From Irineochytrium annulatum (Eukaryota > Chytridiomycota > Chytridiomycetes > Chytridiales > Chytridiaceae): a stretch of DNA of 13,451 nucleotides. Positions 1 through 8,262 of the stretch are shown piece after piece; within the stretch, counting starts at the first letter, position 1; each line of letters starts with the position of its first letter. The stretch is taken from NCBI GenBank assembly GCA_027600665.1, contig JADGJL010000814.1, positions 1 through 13,451 of the forward strand, read 5' to 3'. A program made the position numbers and the translations under genes. Below the pieces are notes generated by a model. That model saw only the letters and a program-made list of their open reading frames with translations. It did not search any database and was not told the DNA's origin.

Positions 1-368
1 GTACACACAAAGAGAAAACGAATAAATGAAGTTAAGGCTTTTTTATTACATTGGCCCGCGACCGCGAAGAGGATTCTGTCGGGGTGGACTTTAGGGAGGA
101 CGGTGGCGGTGGCGGTCGAGATGACGTGACGGGTGCGACGAAGGAGGTCCTCCTTGGACCTTTTTGAAGGCACGGGGAAAACAAGGGACGGCAAATTAGA
201 AAAGAAGAGATTCAACAAGGAAAACAGAATGTAGAAAAAAAAAAAATAAAAAATTTGGGAGATCGCCAACCACAGAAGCTGCGAGGACGTGGGTGGGCGA
301 AGAACGATGAGGTTGCGATCGAAAGTAGGGACGAGGGCCACAATCTGGCGGCCCTCGCTGTCGTCCAT
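1..368 (-). CDS. Unrecognised protein, paralogue of the 1167-2296 gene; partial, cut by the left edge
   Basis: Exon 1 runs 368 to 271 from an ATG in a good context (GCTGCCATGG). Exon 2 starts at 159. The 111-nt intron (270-160) is T-rich, begins GTTGGC, ends AAAAAG and has a branch-like CTAAT. Splicing restores a Trp codon across the junction. The reading frame then continues to about position 50, where a GTAATA donor at 49 probably starts an intron leaving the window. The 69 visible residues begin MDDSEGRQIVALVPTFD and contain RPPTSSQLLW, then LLRRTR and HPDRILFAVAG. These match the neighbouring gene's ALVPTLD, NPPTPQQLTW, LLLRTR and HPDRVLYAVAG in the same order, which supports both the start and the splice. 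The neighbour has no intron at this site. Function unknown; no signal peptide or membrane segment is visible. Confidence 0.68.
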   Translation of the reverse strand, partial: MDDSEGRQIVALVPTFDRNLIVLRPPTSSQLLWLAISQIFYFFFFYILFSLLNLFFSNLPSLVFPVPSKRSKEDLLRRTRHVISTATATVLPKVHPDRILFAVAGQCNKKALTSFIRFLFVC

Positions 369-1166
369 GGCAGCGCGGGGACGAGGTGAGCGGACGGGCG
401 ACGGCGACGACGGCGGGTTGCAGGTTGCAGGAGTTATGCGATCCGCAGGTTGGGCAATCACCACTCCCAGTTCCACGCCCTTTTCAGATCGAATCGCCCT
501 CCTCACAAAGGAATTGGGGTCCTTTCGTCCGGTGCGTAAAATCCGGGAATTGACGAATTTGCTTTGTCGCTCCAACCGACGCCTTTCAGCAGGAGCAGGA
601 ATGTGAATGTTTGGGCCTGTTAGAAACCTGCATTTTTTCGGGGGTGCTTTGCCGGAGTAAAATAGCCAAGAAATAAAATACCACAAACCAGTCCGGTGGT
701 AACGATCACGAGCTTAGGTTACAGGTCAAGTTATCGTCGTTGTCGATGACGAGGCGTAAATGGAACGTAAGTAAATACAGATTGAGGAAACCGTGGTTCA
801 TATAATATAATATTCGTGTTAAAACATGTGGATCAGTAATGTCCGCAATATTTACAGCATCGTGTATACGAGTGGGAAGCAGCGAAAAGAAGTGAATGAG
901 GAGCATTCGAGGAACGGGCACTTGCTCGACAAAACAAAGACCCAAAAAAAACAAACGCACAGGAGCTAAATGAAGAACGTCAAATGCCAAGACGACAGAA
1001 AACACTACAAACTAACTAAAAAGTTGATAAGAGGTGCACTCCTAAATCGTCCACGACATTCCCCCCGCTCAAATCAACCACCCTCCTGACATTTTTTTGA
1101 ACTATCGAACTTGCACTAAGCGGGGAATAAGATCCCTGCCCGAGCCAAGGCCGTCGTCGCGTCCTC
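369..1166. other. Intergenic region between the two paralogues
   Basis: This 798-nt stretch lies upstream of the partial gene starting at 368 and downstream of the stop at 1167. It should hold the promoter of the first and the 3' UTR of the second. Positions about 780-1010 are relatively AT-rich. A minus-strand ORF at 1005-706 (99 codons) shows no recognisable motif and no similarity to its neighbours. I see no convincing gene, tRNA or repeat. Confidence 0.5.
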
Positions 1167-2296
1167 TCAACCATGGCGATCACGCGGGCGGTGAGTGCGC
1201 CCGTCCCGTCCGCCGCTGCTGCTGCCGCCCGGGGTGCTTCGGCCTGCATCGCGGTATGTCGAATACGCCTCGAGTGGATGTGGGAGTCGGTCGCGCGGGG
1301 GGTTGCCGTTATCACCCTGGGTGGCCGTTGGATGCGCTGCTGCCGAGAGAAGAGATTTAGACATCCCGAAAATGGATTTTCATTTAAAGTGAGTGGCATA
1401 ATCGAAACCAAAAAAAAAAAACCCCCAAACACTCACGTTCCAAGGTCGGCGATAAGGCGCCCGCGCTGGCGACGCCGATGGGCGACGAGGTCGCCGAGGT
1501 GGACGTGAAAGAGGTCTCATTGTTCGTGGGGTTTGGTGCCGACTCGATCTTCACTCTTATACGCGGCGATGTCTCTGCCGAGCCTTCCCCGGGCGGTGGA
1601 GACGTAGAACGGCCCCTCTTCTTGTACTGATGGACGTACTCTGTTGCACAAATTACGACATCAGGAACTTGTGCGTAAGAAAAAAAAAAACAAAAAAACA
1701 GAAGACATGCCAAAATGGGCCAACTAAATCCAAAAAAACAAAAAAATAAAAAACTCACCACTCCTCAAGTGCCTCGGCAGCATGATTTTCCCCTTCATCT
1801 GATGCCCGGCCCACTCCATGCCCCTCAACGCATTCTCATCCACTTCGTCCTTCCTCCCAGCCAGCTCGGCCTCCAACACATGATTCACAACACTAACGAC
1901 AAACTCCAGCGCCAAGCCGGCCTCCGTCTTCTTCCTCCCTCGTCCCCCCAGCGGCGCGGCGACGGCCCGCTCTAGCAGCCATCCCAGCAGCTCGTCCGCC
2001 GTCGAGCCCCCAAACTCCTTGTAGGCCGGCTTCGTCTTGCCCCCAATGGGGCGGGGCGCCGCGGCGACGAACGACCTCCCCGCCACGGCGTACAGGACCC
2101 TGTCCGGGTGCGCCGTGGGCAGCGAGGCGGCGATGGCGTCGAGCACGACGGAGCGGGTGCGAAGGAGGAGGGCCGAGTGGTCCCAGGTCAGTTGCTGGGG
2201 GGTCGGCGGGTTGAGGAGGATTCGGGAGGTGGATGGGTCGAGGGTGGGGACCAGGGCCGGGGCCGACGTGCCGTTGGGGCCTTCGGGGGACTCCAT
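1167..2296 (-). CDS. Unrecognised protein with a Ser/Thr/Pro-rich C-terminus; complete, three exons
   Basis: Exons are 2296-1759, 1667-1437 and 1339-1167 (exon 3 could instead start at 1336, an NAGNAG acceptor), giving about 313 residues. Both introns (1758-1668 and 1436-1340) start GTGAGT and carry long T tracts. Both are phase 1, and the frame stays open across both joins to a TGA at 1167. The ATG at 2296 is chosen because the protein aligns from there with the left-edge paralogue: ALVPTLD near residues 14-20, NPPTPQQLTW 29-38, HPDRVLYAVAG 63-73. Residues 1-200 look like a compact alpha-rich domain with GGKTKPAYKEFGG near 85-97. From about 200 on the chain is low-complexity Ser/Thr/Pro, then basic and Gly-rich, and probably disordered. 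No signal peptide, transmembrane segment or known catalytic motif is seen. I do not recognise the family. Confidence 0.72.
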
Positions 2297-2777
2297 GGAA
2301 TCGATCGATCGGGTGAGGTTGGGGAAAGGCGGGAAGGCGGGGGACCACTGGGGAGGTTGGGCACCACAGATGTGGGCAAGCAAAAGCGTCCCACTTGGAG
2401 TCGAACAAGCTCGATCTTTCTCGTCGCACGAGGAAGATAGCAAGTTTTTGAGGCAAACGTTTTTGGACCACTGTAAGCGTGAACTCCATTCTCTGATAGA
2501 GTAGTTGGGAGAGCACAGGGGGAACATTATGCGAGAAGAACAAGAAGGTTAACTACTTGTGAGAATTCGCAGCAACACCACTACCCCACCGGGCATCCTC
2601 AGATTGAAAGGTGCTTTCCCTTGCTTGACACTTGCCGCCGTGCAGCGACTTGACTTCGCGCGTCTTCTTGGCAACGACGTACAAGGCTCCGGGTGACTCG
2701 TCCCGATGTCGCGCGCGCTCGTTGTCTGAGGCGGTCAGGAGTATTTTGGTGTGGTCAGGAACGGGGCTCGTGGGAGA
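2297..2777. other. Intergenic region between the unrecognised gene and receptor R1
   Basis: This 481-nt stretch contains the 5' leader and promoter of the gene starting at 2296 and the 3' end of R1 (stop at 2778), both on the minus strand. The minus frame stays open from 2527 into the gene, but the paralogue alignment does not extend there. No further gene or clear poly(A) signal is seen. Confidence 0.45.
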
Positions 2778-3872
2778 TCATACTCTTCCACCGTTTGCTA
2801 GAGTCCGCACCGTCATGTCGCCGACCGGGTGCACTCGCCGTCCGCCGTCCCCCGCAGACGCTGACGTCGGCAGCCGCAATCCGACGACCGATGCCGCGGC
2901 CTCCGCCACCTTCCTGTTCACCAGCACCATCGTGACGGGCGTGAGCAGTGCGTCCGAGCCCGACAGCGTCGCGGCCAGAGTGTCCACCCAGACGGGGCAA
3001 GGCGCGCCCGTCACGAGCCTGTAAGCGAACGTGCCGAACTGGAGGAGGTAGGTGGAAAGGAACACGAGGACGACGCCGATGCACCGGTAGAACACCTTAA
3101 GCTCGCGATCGCCGCCCGCACCGTGGGCCGGGGGGCCAGGGAGGGCGCGCCCCTTCTCATCAGATATGGCGATGATGGTGCCTGTGGCCCGCCGGCGCGC
3201 CAGTATGACCGTGATGTAGATGTACGTGTAGGAGAAAAGGACGATCGCGGACGCCAGCGCGCAGTACGAGGCCGTCACGAAGGTGCCGAGGAGCCTTGTC
3301 ACACCGGCCCCATCAGGCCTGAACGGCAGGAAACAACCCACCCCCGACTCGCTCGGCTCAAAGCCTCCGGTCACGTGAGCCAGGACGACCGCCGTCGCCG
3401 CTAGGACCTCGACGACGGCCAGGATGGCGAGGAGCGTCGGCCGCGTGTCCTTGACGGCGCCAGATACGGTCATCAGGCGCTCGATCGCGATCAGCATGTG
3501 GGCCGTCACGGCGTTGCCCGAGAGCTCGACTGCGATGGTGCCGGAGGCCAGACACAGGGCGTCGCTGGCCGGCGACCCGTCAAAGCCGCCGTGAATCATG
3601 GCGATGTAGGCAATGACCCAGCCGAAGAGGACGCACATGAGGAGGTGGATGACGACGATCAGGACGAAGAGGTAGTCAATCGTGCGGACGAGAAGGTCGC
3701 GGCGGTGCTTGATGTACCCTACCAGCAGGATCAGCTACCGAGGTGTTAAGCCAATCATATTAACACGTCAGGAAACCAGATTCCTCACGTTCAGCGCGAA
3801 GGCGGCCACGTAGACGGCGAGCTCGACCCGTGCGAAGACCAGCGACGACGGCGGGAGGCCAGGGTCACCCAT
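2778..3872 (-). CDS. Rhodopsin-family (class A) 7TM receptor, paralogue R1
   Basis: Exon 1 is 3872-3789 (28 codons), exon 2 is 3734-2778, and the 54-nt intron (3788-3735) begins GTGAGG and ends GGTAG; 346 residues. It is likely a plasma-membrane receptor signalling through a heterotrimeric G protein. Approximate segments: TM1 15-36 with Asn28 as the last exon-1 residue, basic loop KHRRD 37-41, TM2 47-72, Cys89, TM3 to Glu113-Arg114 (ER motif), TM4 128-148, ECL2 Cys162 in GCFLPF, TM5 176-206 ending YTYIYITVI, ICL3 about 207-241, TM6 242-268, TM7 276-300 with D289-x4-P294, and a basic helix-8-like NRKVAEAA. Seven residues before the TM7 Pro, where opsins have the retinal Lys, it has Gly287. The 28-residue N-terminus carries no signal peptide. 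R2 lies just upstream on the same strand. The ligand cannot be predicted. Confidence 0.88.
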
Positions 3873-3920
3873 GCTGGAGAACCCTTGGAAAATCCCTATT
3901 GTGTCGATCTGCGGGTCGCC
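3873..3920 (-). promoter_or_regulatory. 5' leader of R1, conserved with the R3 leader
   Basis: Read on the minus strand, the 48 bases before the R1 ATG start GGCGACCC, continue AGATCGACAC, then AGG, a TTTCC block and a CTCCA block next to the ATG. The 47 bases before the R3 ATG have the same blocks in the same order and almost the same spacing. This is either a recent-duplication footprint or a conserved leader or promoter-proximal element. Confidence 0.5.
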
Positions 3921-4389
3921 CTCCCGAGTCGCGACAACAACTACAGAAGGTTTGACACTCCGCAGAGTAGGGCAACCTTGCTATGGCATTCAAATCAAGT
4001 TGGGTATGGTAAGAGTTGCGCATGCACTGTGCAGAAAGTAAAATAAATTACAGAAATAGCAGAAAATGTCACAAGGCGCGTAGATGCGATTTCTCTCTAT
4101 TCGCTATGCTCACACATAACTTCCCCAGCCCTCAGGGCCATGCAAAAGTCGCCTGACTTCAAACCACACATGCTGAGCTTGCAGTTCTGCGGCCCATACG
4201 TCGGGGACCCGTCGGCAGGTGGGACGTACAGGTGTTCTGTGGGGACACGACAGCTAGAGGAGCGGTCGCCTGGCCGGCTGAATGTCATGCTGCTGGTGCT
4301 ACTGCTGACTCGGCGAGCCCAGCGCTTGTTGTTGATGCTCGTGAAAAGCGGCGTGGCAGCCAGTTCTTCGCCTTTGTCTGATCTGCTTC
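3921..4389. other. Intergenic region between R1 and R2
   Basis: About 470 nt, holding the R1 promoter and the R2 3' UTR. An AT-rich patch near 4030-4075 contains AATAAA on the plus strand, which is the wrong strand for either neighbour. The minus-strand frame open through 4612-4097 runs through R2 in the wrong frame and is not a gene. Nothing else is supported. Confidence 0.45.
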
Positions 4390-5486
4390 TCATCCAAAAT
4401 TCGCGTCGGCACCCATTTGTAGCGTCACGTCCCCCACCAAAGGCTGCACGCGCCGCCGCCCGTTCCCTCCGAGGAACGCCGGCAGCCGAATCCCAACCAC
4501 CCCTGCGGCGGCCTCCGCTACCTTCGTGCTCACCAGCACCATCATGACTGGCGTCGCCAGGGCGTCCGCGCTGGTCAGAGTCGAGGCGAGGGCTTCTATC
4601 CAGTCCGGGCACTTCTTGGCCGAGATGAGCTTATATGCCAATGTGCAGAACTCGAGCAGGTATGTGCAGGCGAACACGAGGACCACGCCGACGCACCGGT
4701 AGAACACCTTGTGCTCGCGATCGCCCGCACCCTGCTCCGTACGTCCTGGACCTGAGCGCGAGACGAAGCCCTTCTCGCCGGAAGCGTCGACCTTGCTGAT
4801 TATGGCCCGTTGGCTCCGTATAACCGTGATGTAGATATAGGTGTAGGAAACCAGGACGATGGTGGCCGCCAGACCGCAGTAGGACGCCGCCATGATGGTG
4901 CCGATGACCCGAGTCAAGTCCGTTCTACCGGGCGCAAATGGTAGGAAGCAGAAGAGCCCCGAGTCGTCCGGCTCGAACCCTCCCGTCAGGCGGGCCTGGA
5001 CCGCCGCGATTGCCATCAAGATCTCGACGACGACTAGGATGACAATCAGCGTCGGCCTCGTGTCCCTAACGCCAAACACGACGGTCATCAGCCGCTCGAC
5101 CGCGATCAGCATGTGGGCCGTCACGGCGTTCCCGGCGACCTCGAACGTGACCATGCCGGTAACCTGGCACAGGGCGACGCTTGCCGGGGAGTTGTCGTAG
5201 CCGCCCCGGATCAGCGTGCTGTCGACCTGCATCCAGGCATAGAGGATGCTGAGGGAGAGGTGGATGCCGACGACGAGGAGGAAGAGGTAGTCAATTGTGC
5301 TGACGAGAAGCTCGCGCCGACGCTTGATGTACGCTATCAGCAGGAGCAGCTACCGGGGTATCGAGCTGATCAGACCAGGCGGCAGGAAACCGAATTGCTC
5401 ACGTTCAGCGGGAAGGCGGCCATGTAGACGGCGAGGTCGACCCGTGCGAAGGCTGCCGACGACGGAGGGACGCCAGGACCGTTCAT
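4390..5486 (-). CDS. Rhodopsin-family (class A) 7TM receptor, paralogue R2
   Basis: Exon 1 is 5486-5403 (28 codons), exon 2 is 5349-4390, with a 53-nt intron (5402-5350); 347 residues. Intron position and phase match R1, and the introns also look alike (a shared GGTTTCCTG and a CGGTAG end), so R1 and R2 are likely a recent head-to-tail duplication. Landmarks fall at R1 positions: TM1 Asn28, KRRRE 37-41, Cys89, Glu113-Arg114, ECL2 Cys162 in LFCFLPF, YTYIYITVI at the TM5 end, EHKVFYRC entering TM6, and TM7 with SADALATP. The retinal Lys position is Ser. R2 differs in a KRRRE first loop, an ICL3 containing SGEKGFVSRSG, and a C-tail ending in Asn-Phe-Gly. It should be a plasma-membrane receptor coupled to G proteins; ligand unknown. 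It is divergently oriented to R3. Confidence 0.88.
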
Positions 5487-6020
5487 CCGGGGGCAAGGAC
5501 GACGGTCATTGTTAAAGATTTACTCCATGTTCCACATTGGGAGTACCCAAGGCCTTCATGCTCCTGGGGCAAGCTGATCTTCTCTTGCAGCTGGTTTCAT
5601 TCCGCTTTTTCCTCAACCAGAGAAAAAGAACCATAGGAGGACGCTGGACCACTTAGGAGCGGACGAAAACCATCTGACTCAACAGTAGCTCCATGCCTAC
5701 AATGCAGCCAAACCTGCTTTTCCCACGAGCTTGGCGGGGCTTCGACCGCCCGCCTGATCATGAACGTTTCCTGCGATGCGACGGCCCGCCGCCCACATGT
5801 AGGAAATCACCACAAAGCACATTGAACTTCCTTGCAGCATATGGAAGGGGCTTGTTTTCGGACACACCAAGTCATCACCCACCGATATTCACACTCTTCG
5901 TTGAACAGTCATGGAGACTGATGGGATCGACGGCGATGACTGACCTGCGACCACCTGGAATTCATGCAAGGACGGCGACCCCTGAGATCGACACGACAGG
6001 ATTTCCAGCGGTCCTCCAAC
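5487..6020. other. Divergent intergenic region between R2 and R3
   Basis: These 534 nt separate the start codons of R2 (minus) and R3 (plus) and could act as a shared bidirectional promoter. The plus-strand ORF at 5693-6028 has no recognisable motif, overlaps the conserved R3 leader and reads into the R3 ATG in another frame, so I do not call it. No obvious TATA box or repeat stands out. Confidence 0.45.
5974..6020 (+). promoter_or_regulatory. 5' leader of R3, conserved with the R1 leader
   Basis: The 47 bases before the R3 ATG carry GGCGACCC, AGATCGACAC, AGGATTTCC and CTCCA blocks in the same order as the 48 bases before the R1 ATG, with one short indel. R2, R4 and R5 do not show it by eye. 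Confidence 0.5.
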
Positions 6021-7119
6021 ATGAATGACCCCGTCCTCACGCCGTCGTCGCTGGCCATCGCGCGGTTCGAGCTCGCCGTCTACGCGGTCGGATTCGTTTT
6101 AAACGTGAGTGGGCTCCTTGTGATCACGATTAATGTGCTTAACCTATCCTGACTGTTTGATTCAGCTCCTCCTTCTGGTCGCGTACATCAAGCACCGCCG
6201 CGACATCCTCGTCCGCACGATAGATTATCTGTTCGTCCTCATCATTGTAGTTCACCTGGGCCTCTCCGTTCTCTATACCTGGATGCAGGCGCACGTTACC
6301 CTAATCCACGGTGGCTACACCAGTTCCCCAGACAGCGACGTCTTGTGCCAGGCCAGCGGCACCATCGGGCTCGTGGTCTCCGGGAACGCCGTGACGGCCC
6401 ACATGCTGATCGCGATCGAGCGCCTGATGACCGTCGTTCTTGGCGTCAAGGACACGAGACCAACCCTCCTGACAATCCTGGCTTTTGTCGAGGCGCTGAC
6501 GGTCACAGCCGCCGTCCAGACGCACCTGGCGGGCGGGTTCGTGCCGACCGAGTCTGGACTGTACTGCTTCTTCCCTTTTGAAACCGAGGGAGCCGACCCG
6601 GCGCGGCTCGCTGGCACAGTCTTGACGGCAGCCTATTGCGCCATGGCGGCCGTCATCGTCCTCTTCTCCTACACGTACATCTACATCAGGGTCATACGGA
6701 CGAGTCGGCGGGCCACGGGCAACGACGTCCCCGCCCCTGATGAAAAGGGACCCACCGTCGCGCCCGACCGGACAACCCACGGCGCGGGCGATCGCGAGCG
6801 CAAGGTGTTCTATCGATGCGTCGGCGTCGTCCTCGTGTTCCTGTCCACCTACCTCCTCGAGTTTAGTACGTTCGCGTATAAGGTTATGACGGGCGCGGCG
6901 TGCCCGGACTGGTGGGACGCGCTGGCTTCACTTATGACCGGGGTGGACGCCATCGCTACGCCGGCCCTGATGCTGCTCATGATTAGGAAGGTGGCCGAAG
7001 CCGCGGTTGGGGTTGTGGGGATGCGGCTGTCGATGTTCGCGGTGGGGAATGCAGGGAGGCGTGTGCAGCCGATGGGAGATGTGTCGGTGCCAGTGAGCAC
7101 TGAAAAGGCCACGGGGTGA
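6021..7119 (+). CDS. Rhodopsin-family (class A) 7TM receptor, paralogue R3
   Basis: Exon 1 is 6021-6104 (28 codons), exon 2 is 6166-7119, and the 61-nt intron (6105-6165) begins GTGAGT, has CTTAAC and CTGAC branch-like sites and ends TTCAG; 345 residues. The frame is open upstream of 6166, so a within-intron ATG at 6133 would be a false start. Landmarks: TM1 Asn28, KHRRD 37-41, Cys89, AIERLMTV with Glu113-Arg114, ECL2 Cys in LYCFFPF, YTYIYIRVIR closing TM5, ERKVFYRC opening TM6, and TM7 with GVDAIATP. Gly occupies the retinal Lys position, so an opsin is unlikely. ICL3 is short and hydrophilic (about 40 residues) and contains DEKGP. The TM3 region and the leader are close to R1 at DNA level, suggesting recent duplication or gene conversion despite opposite orientation. 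Confidence 0.88.
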
Positions 7120-7919
7120 GGGCCGAGTGTACTCATGCTGGTGAACTCCCGACCAACACGGTGTTCGACCGACCAACGTTGCCGGCCTCCGCATGGCCGT
7201 GCCTGTCGGTTTCATGCCCTTTAATCCGTCGGTCGGCGTGGATCGGGGCGGAGACCGGATTGACGCTCGAACCGCCGCGGGTCGGGCCGCCGAAGTCGTT
7301 TGCTCCGGAGAAAGTTCCTGGGGATAGGGATTCGGTTGAGCGAAGCAGGGTTGAAAGCGCGTGCGGCAAATCCTGAGGCATTACGGCGTGGAGGTGGAGG
7401 AGCCGTCCGAGACAGTGATACCCGTTACTGCTGCGATCCCTCTAGGTCGGGCTGCCGAGTTGATTCGTAAAAAGTCGAGGCCCTGGAAAGAGGACCGCCC
7501 GAGGGCTTTTTCGGCGGACAATATCGTGATGAGGAGCTTGTCGCTGATACAGGGGAGGGACCCGCGGCTCGACGGTGGAAGAGGCAAAGGACGTCAGAAC
7601 GACTTTACAGTGAATGATTTGGTGATGGGAGGCTATCTGGAGACCCCGACGTATCTTGCCGATGATATATCAAGGGATAATGACAAGCGGGAAGGTGGAG
7701 CTGGAGGCGTTGACCGCGGCCGAAGGTGGTCGTGGGCAGAGGAAAAAGTTAGGGATTTTGACTGATATGAACGAGCATGAAGATCGACCGCGTGCGCCAA
7801 CTATCAAAGTGAAAGTTGTTGCGATGCTGGATGTGGCACACGGGAGAGACAGAGATATGAGCGGGAGCAAGACCAGCATGAGGTTAAGACGGTGGAGATG
7901 CACGGCGACCCGTAATTAG
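7120..7919 (+). pseudogene. Possible decayed coding remnant between R3 and R4
   Basis: Three consecutive plus-strand open stretches look protein-like but change frame: about 7220-7376 (with PPRVGPPKSFAPEKVPG), 7361-7765 (134 codons, with GRAAELIRKKSRPW and FTVNDLVMGGYLETP) and about 7680-7919 (with GKVELEALTAAEGG). Composition is charged and hydrophilic, unlike the receptors. Frame hand-offs near 7370 and 7690 would need frameshifts or undetected introns. I found no good GT-AG pair joining them and recognise no domain. It could be a disrupted gene, an exon series of an unknown small gene, or chance open frames in GC-rich DNA. It starts right after the R3 stop. Confidence 0.25.
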
Positions 7920-8262
7920 TGAGGCTGTTCCAAGCAGACGCGGCTCGAACGGTACAAGGGTGGGACGATGGCGGCGGCAGCTGTTGCCACCAAGTGCTGT
8001 CGCGTTGCAAAACGTCTCCGTATGAGTTTCTATTCTACGCCCTTCTATGTTTGTTCTTTTTCTATTGCAAATGCATTGCAAGAAAAGTCTGCATTTGTTG
8101 TTTATCTACGAAGGAACACAATCTGCTTCCAAATATTGTGCTCACGTTGGTAACGATGTGATCGCGATCCGCCCAGCAGTCTTTATGCGGCGTGCGCAAC
8201 ACTGTGTGTGTCGATCTTTGTAAGGATCGCCGCAGCGTCCACCGTCAACCTTCGCCCCTCGG
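7920..8262. other. Upstream region of R4
   Basis: These 343 nt include a relatively AT-rich patch (about 8020-8150) before the R4 ATG and presumably hold its promoter. Short overlapping ORFs on both strands show no motif. No RNA gene or repeat is seen. Confidence 0.4.

Noticed and set aside
289..606. Plus-strand ORF of 105 codons
   Set aside because: It overlaps the first exon of the partial minus-strand paralogue, whose protein similarity is convincing; this ORF looks like its antisense shadow plus intergenic sequence.
706..1005. Minus-strand ORF of 99 codons in the gap
   Set aside because: AT-rich, no motif, no similarity to neighbours; it sits where the 3' UTR of the gene ending at 1167 is expected.
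2297..2527. In-frame N-terminal extension of the minus-strand gene up to an ATG at 2527
   Set aside because: The paralogue at 368 starts at the position equivalent to 2296, and the extension has no matching sequence there.
4097..4612. Minus-strand ORF reaching past the R2 stop
   Set aside because: It runs through the R2 C-terminal region in a different frame from the 7TM protein and continues into intergenic DNA.
4970..4985. tRNA-like B box (GGTTCGAGCC-type) on the minus strand, also near 11440-11450
   Set aside because: Both encode the conserved F-E-P turn before ECL2 of the receptors; no A box, acceptor stem or cloverleaf surrounds them.
6133..6165. ATG at 6133 as the R3 start
   Set aside because: It lies inside the intron; the true exon 1 at 6021-6104 matches the other four receptors codon for codon in length and end.
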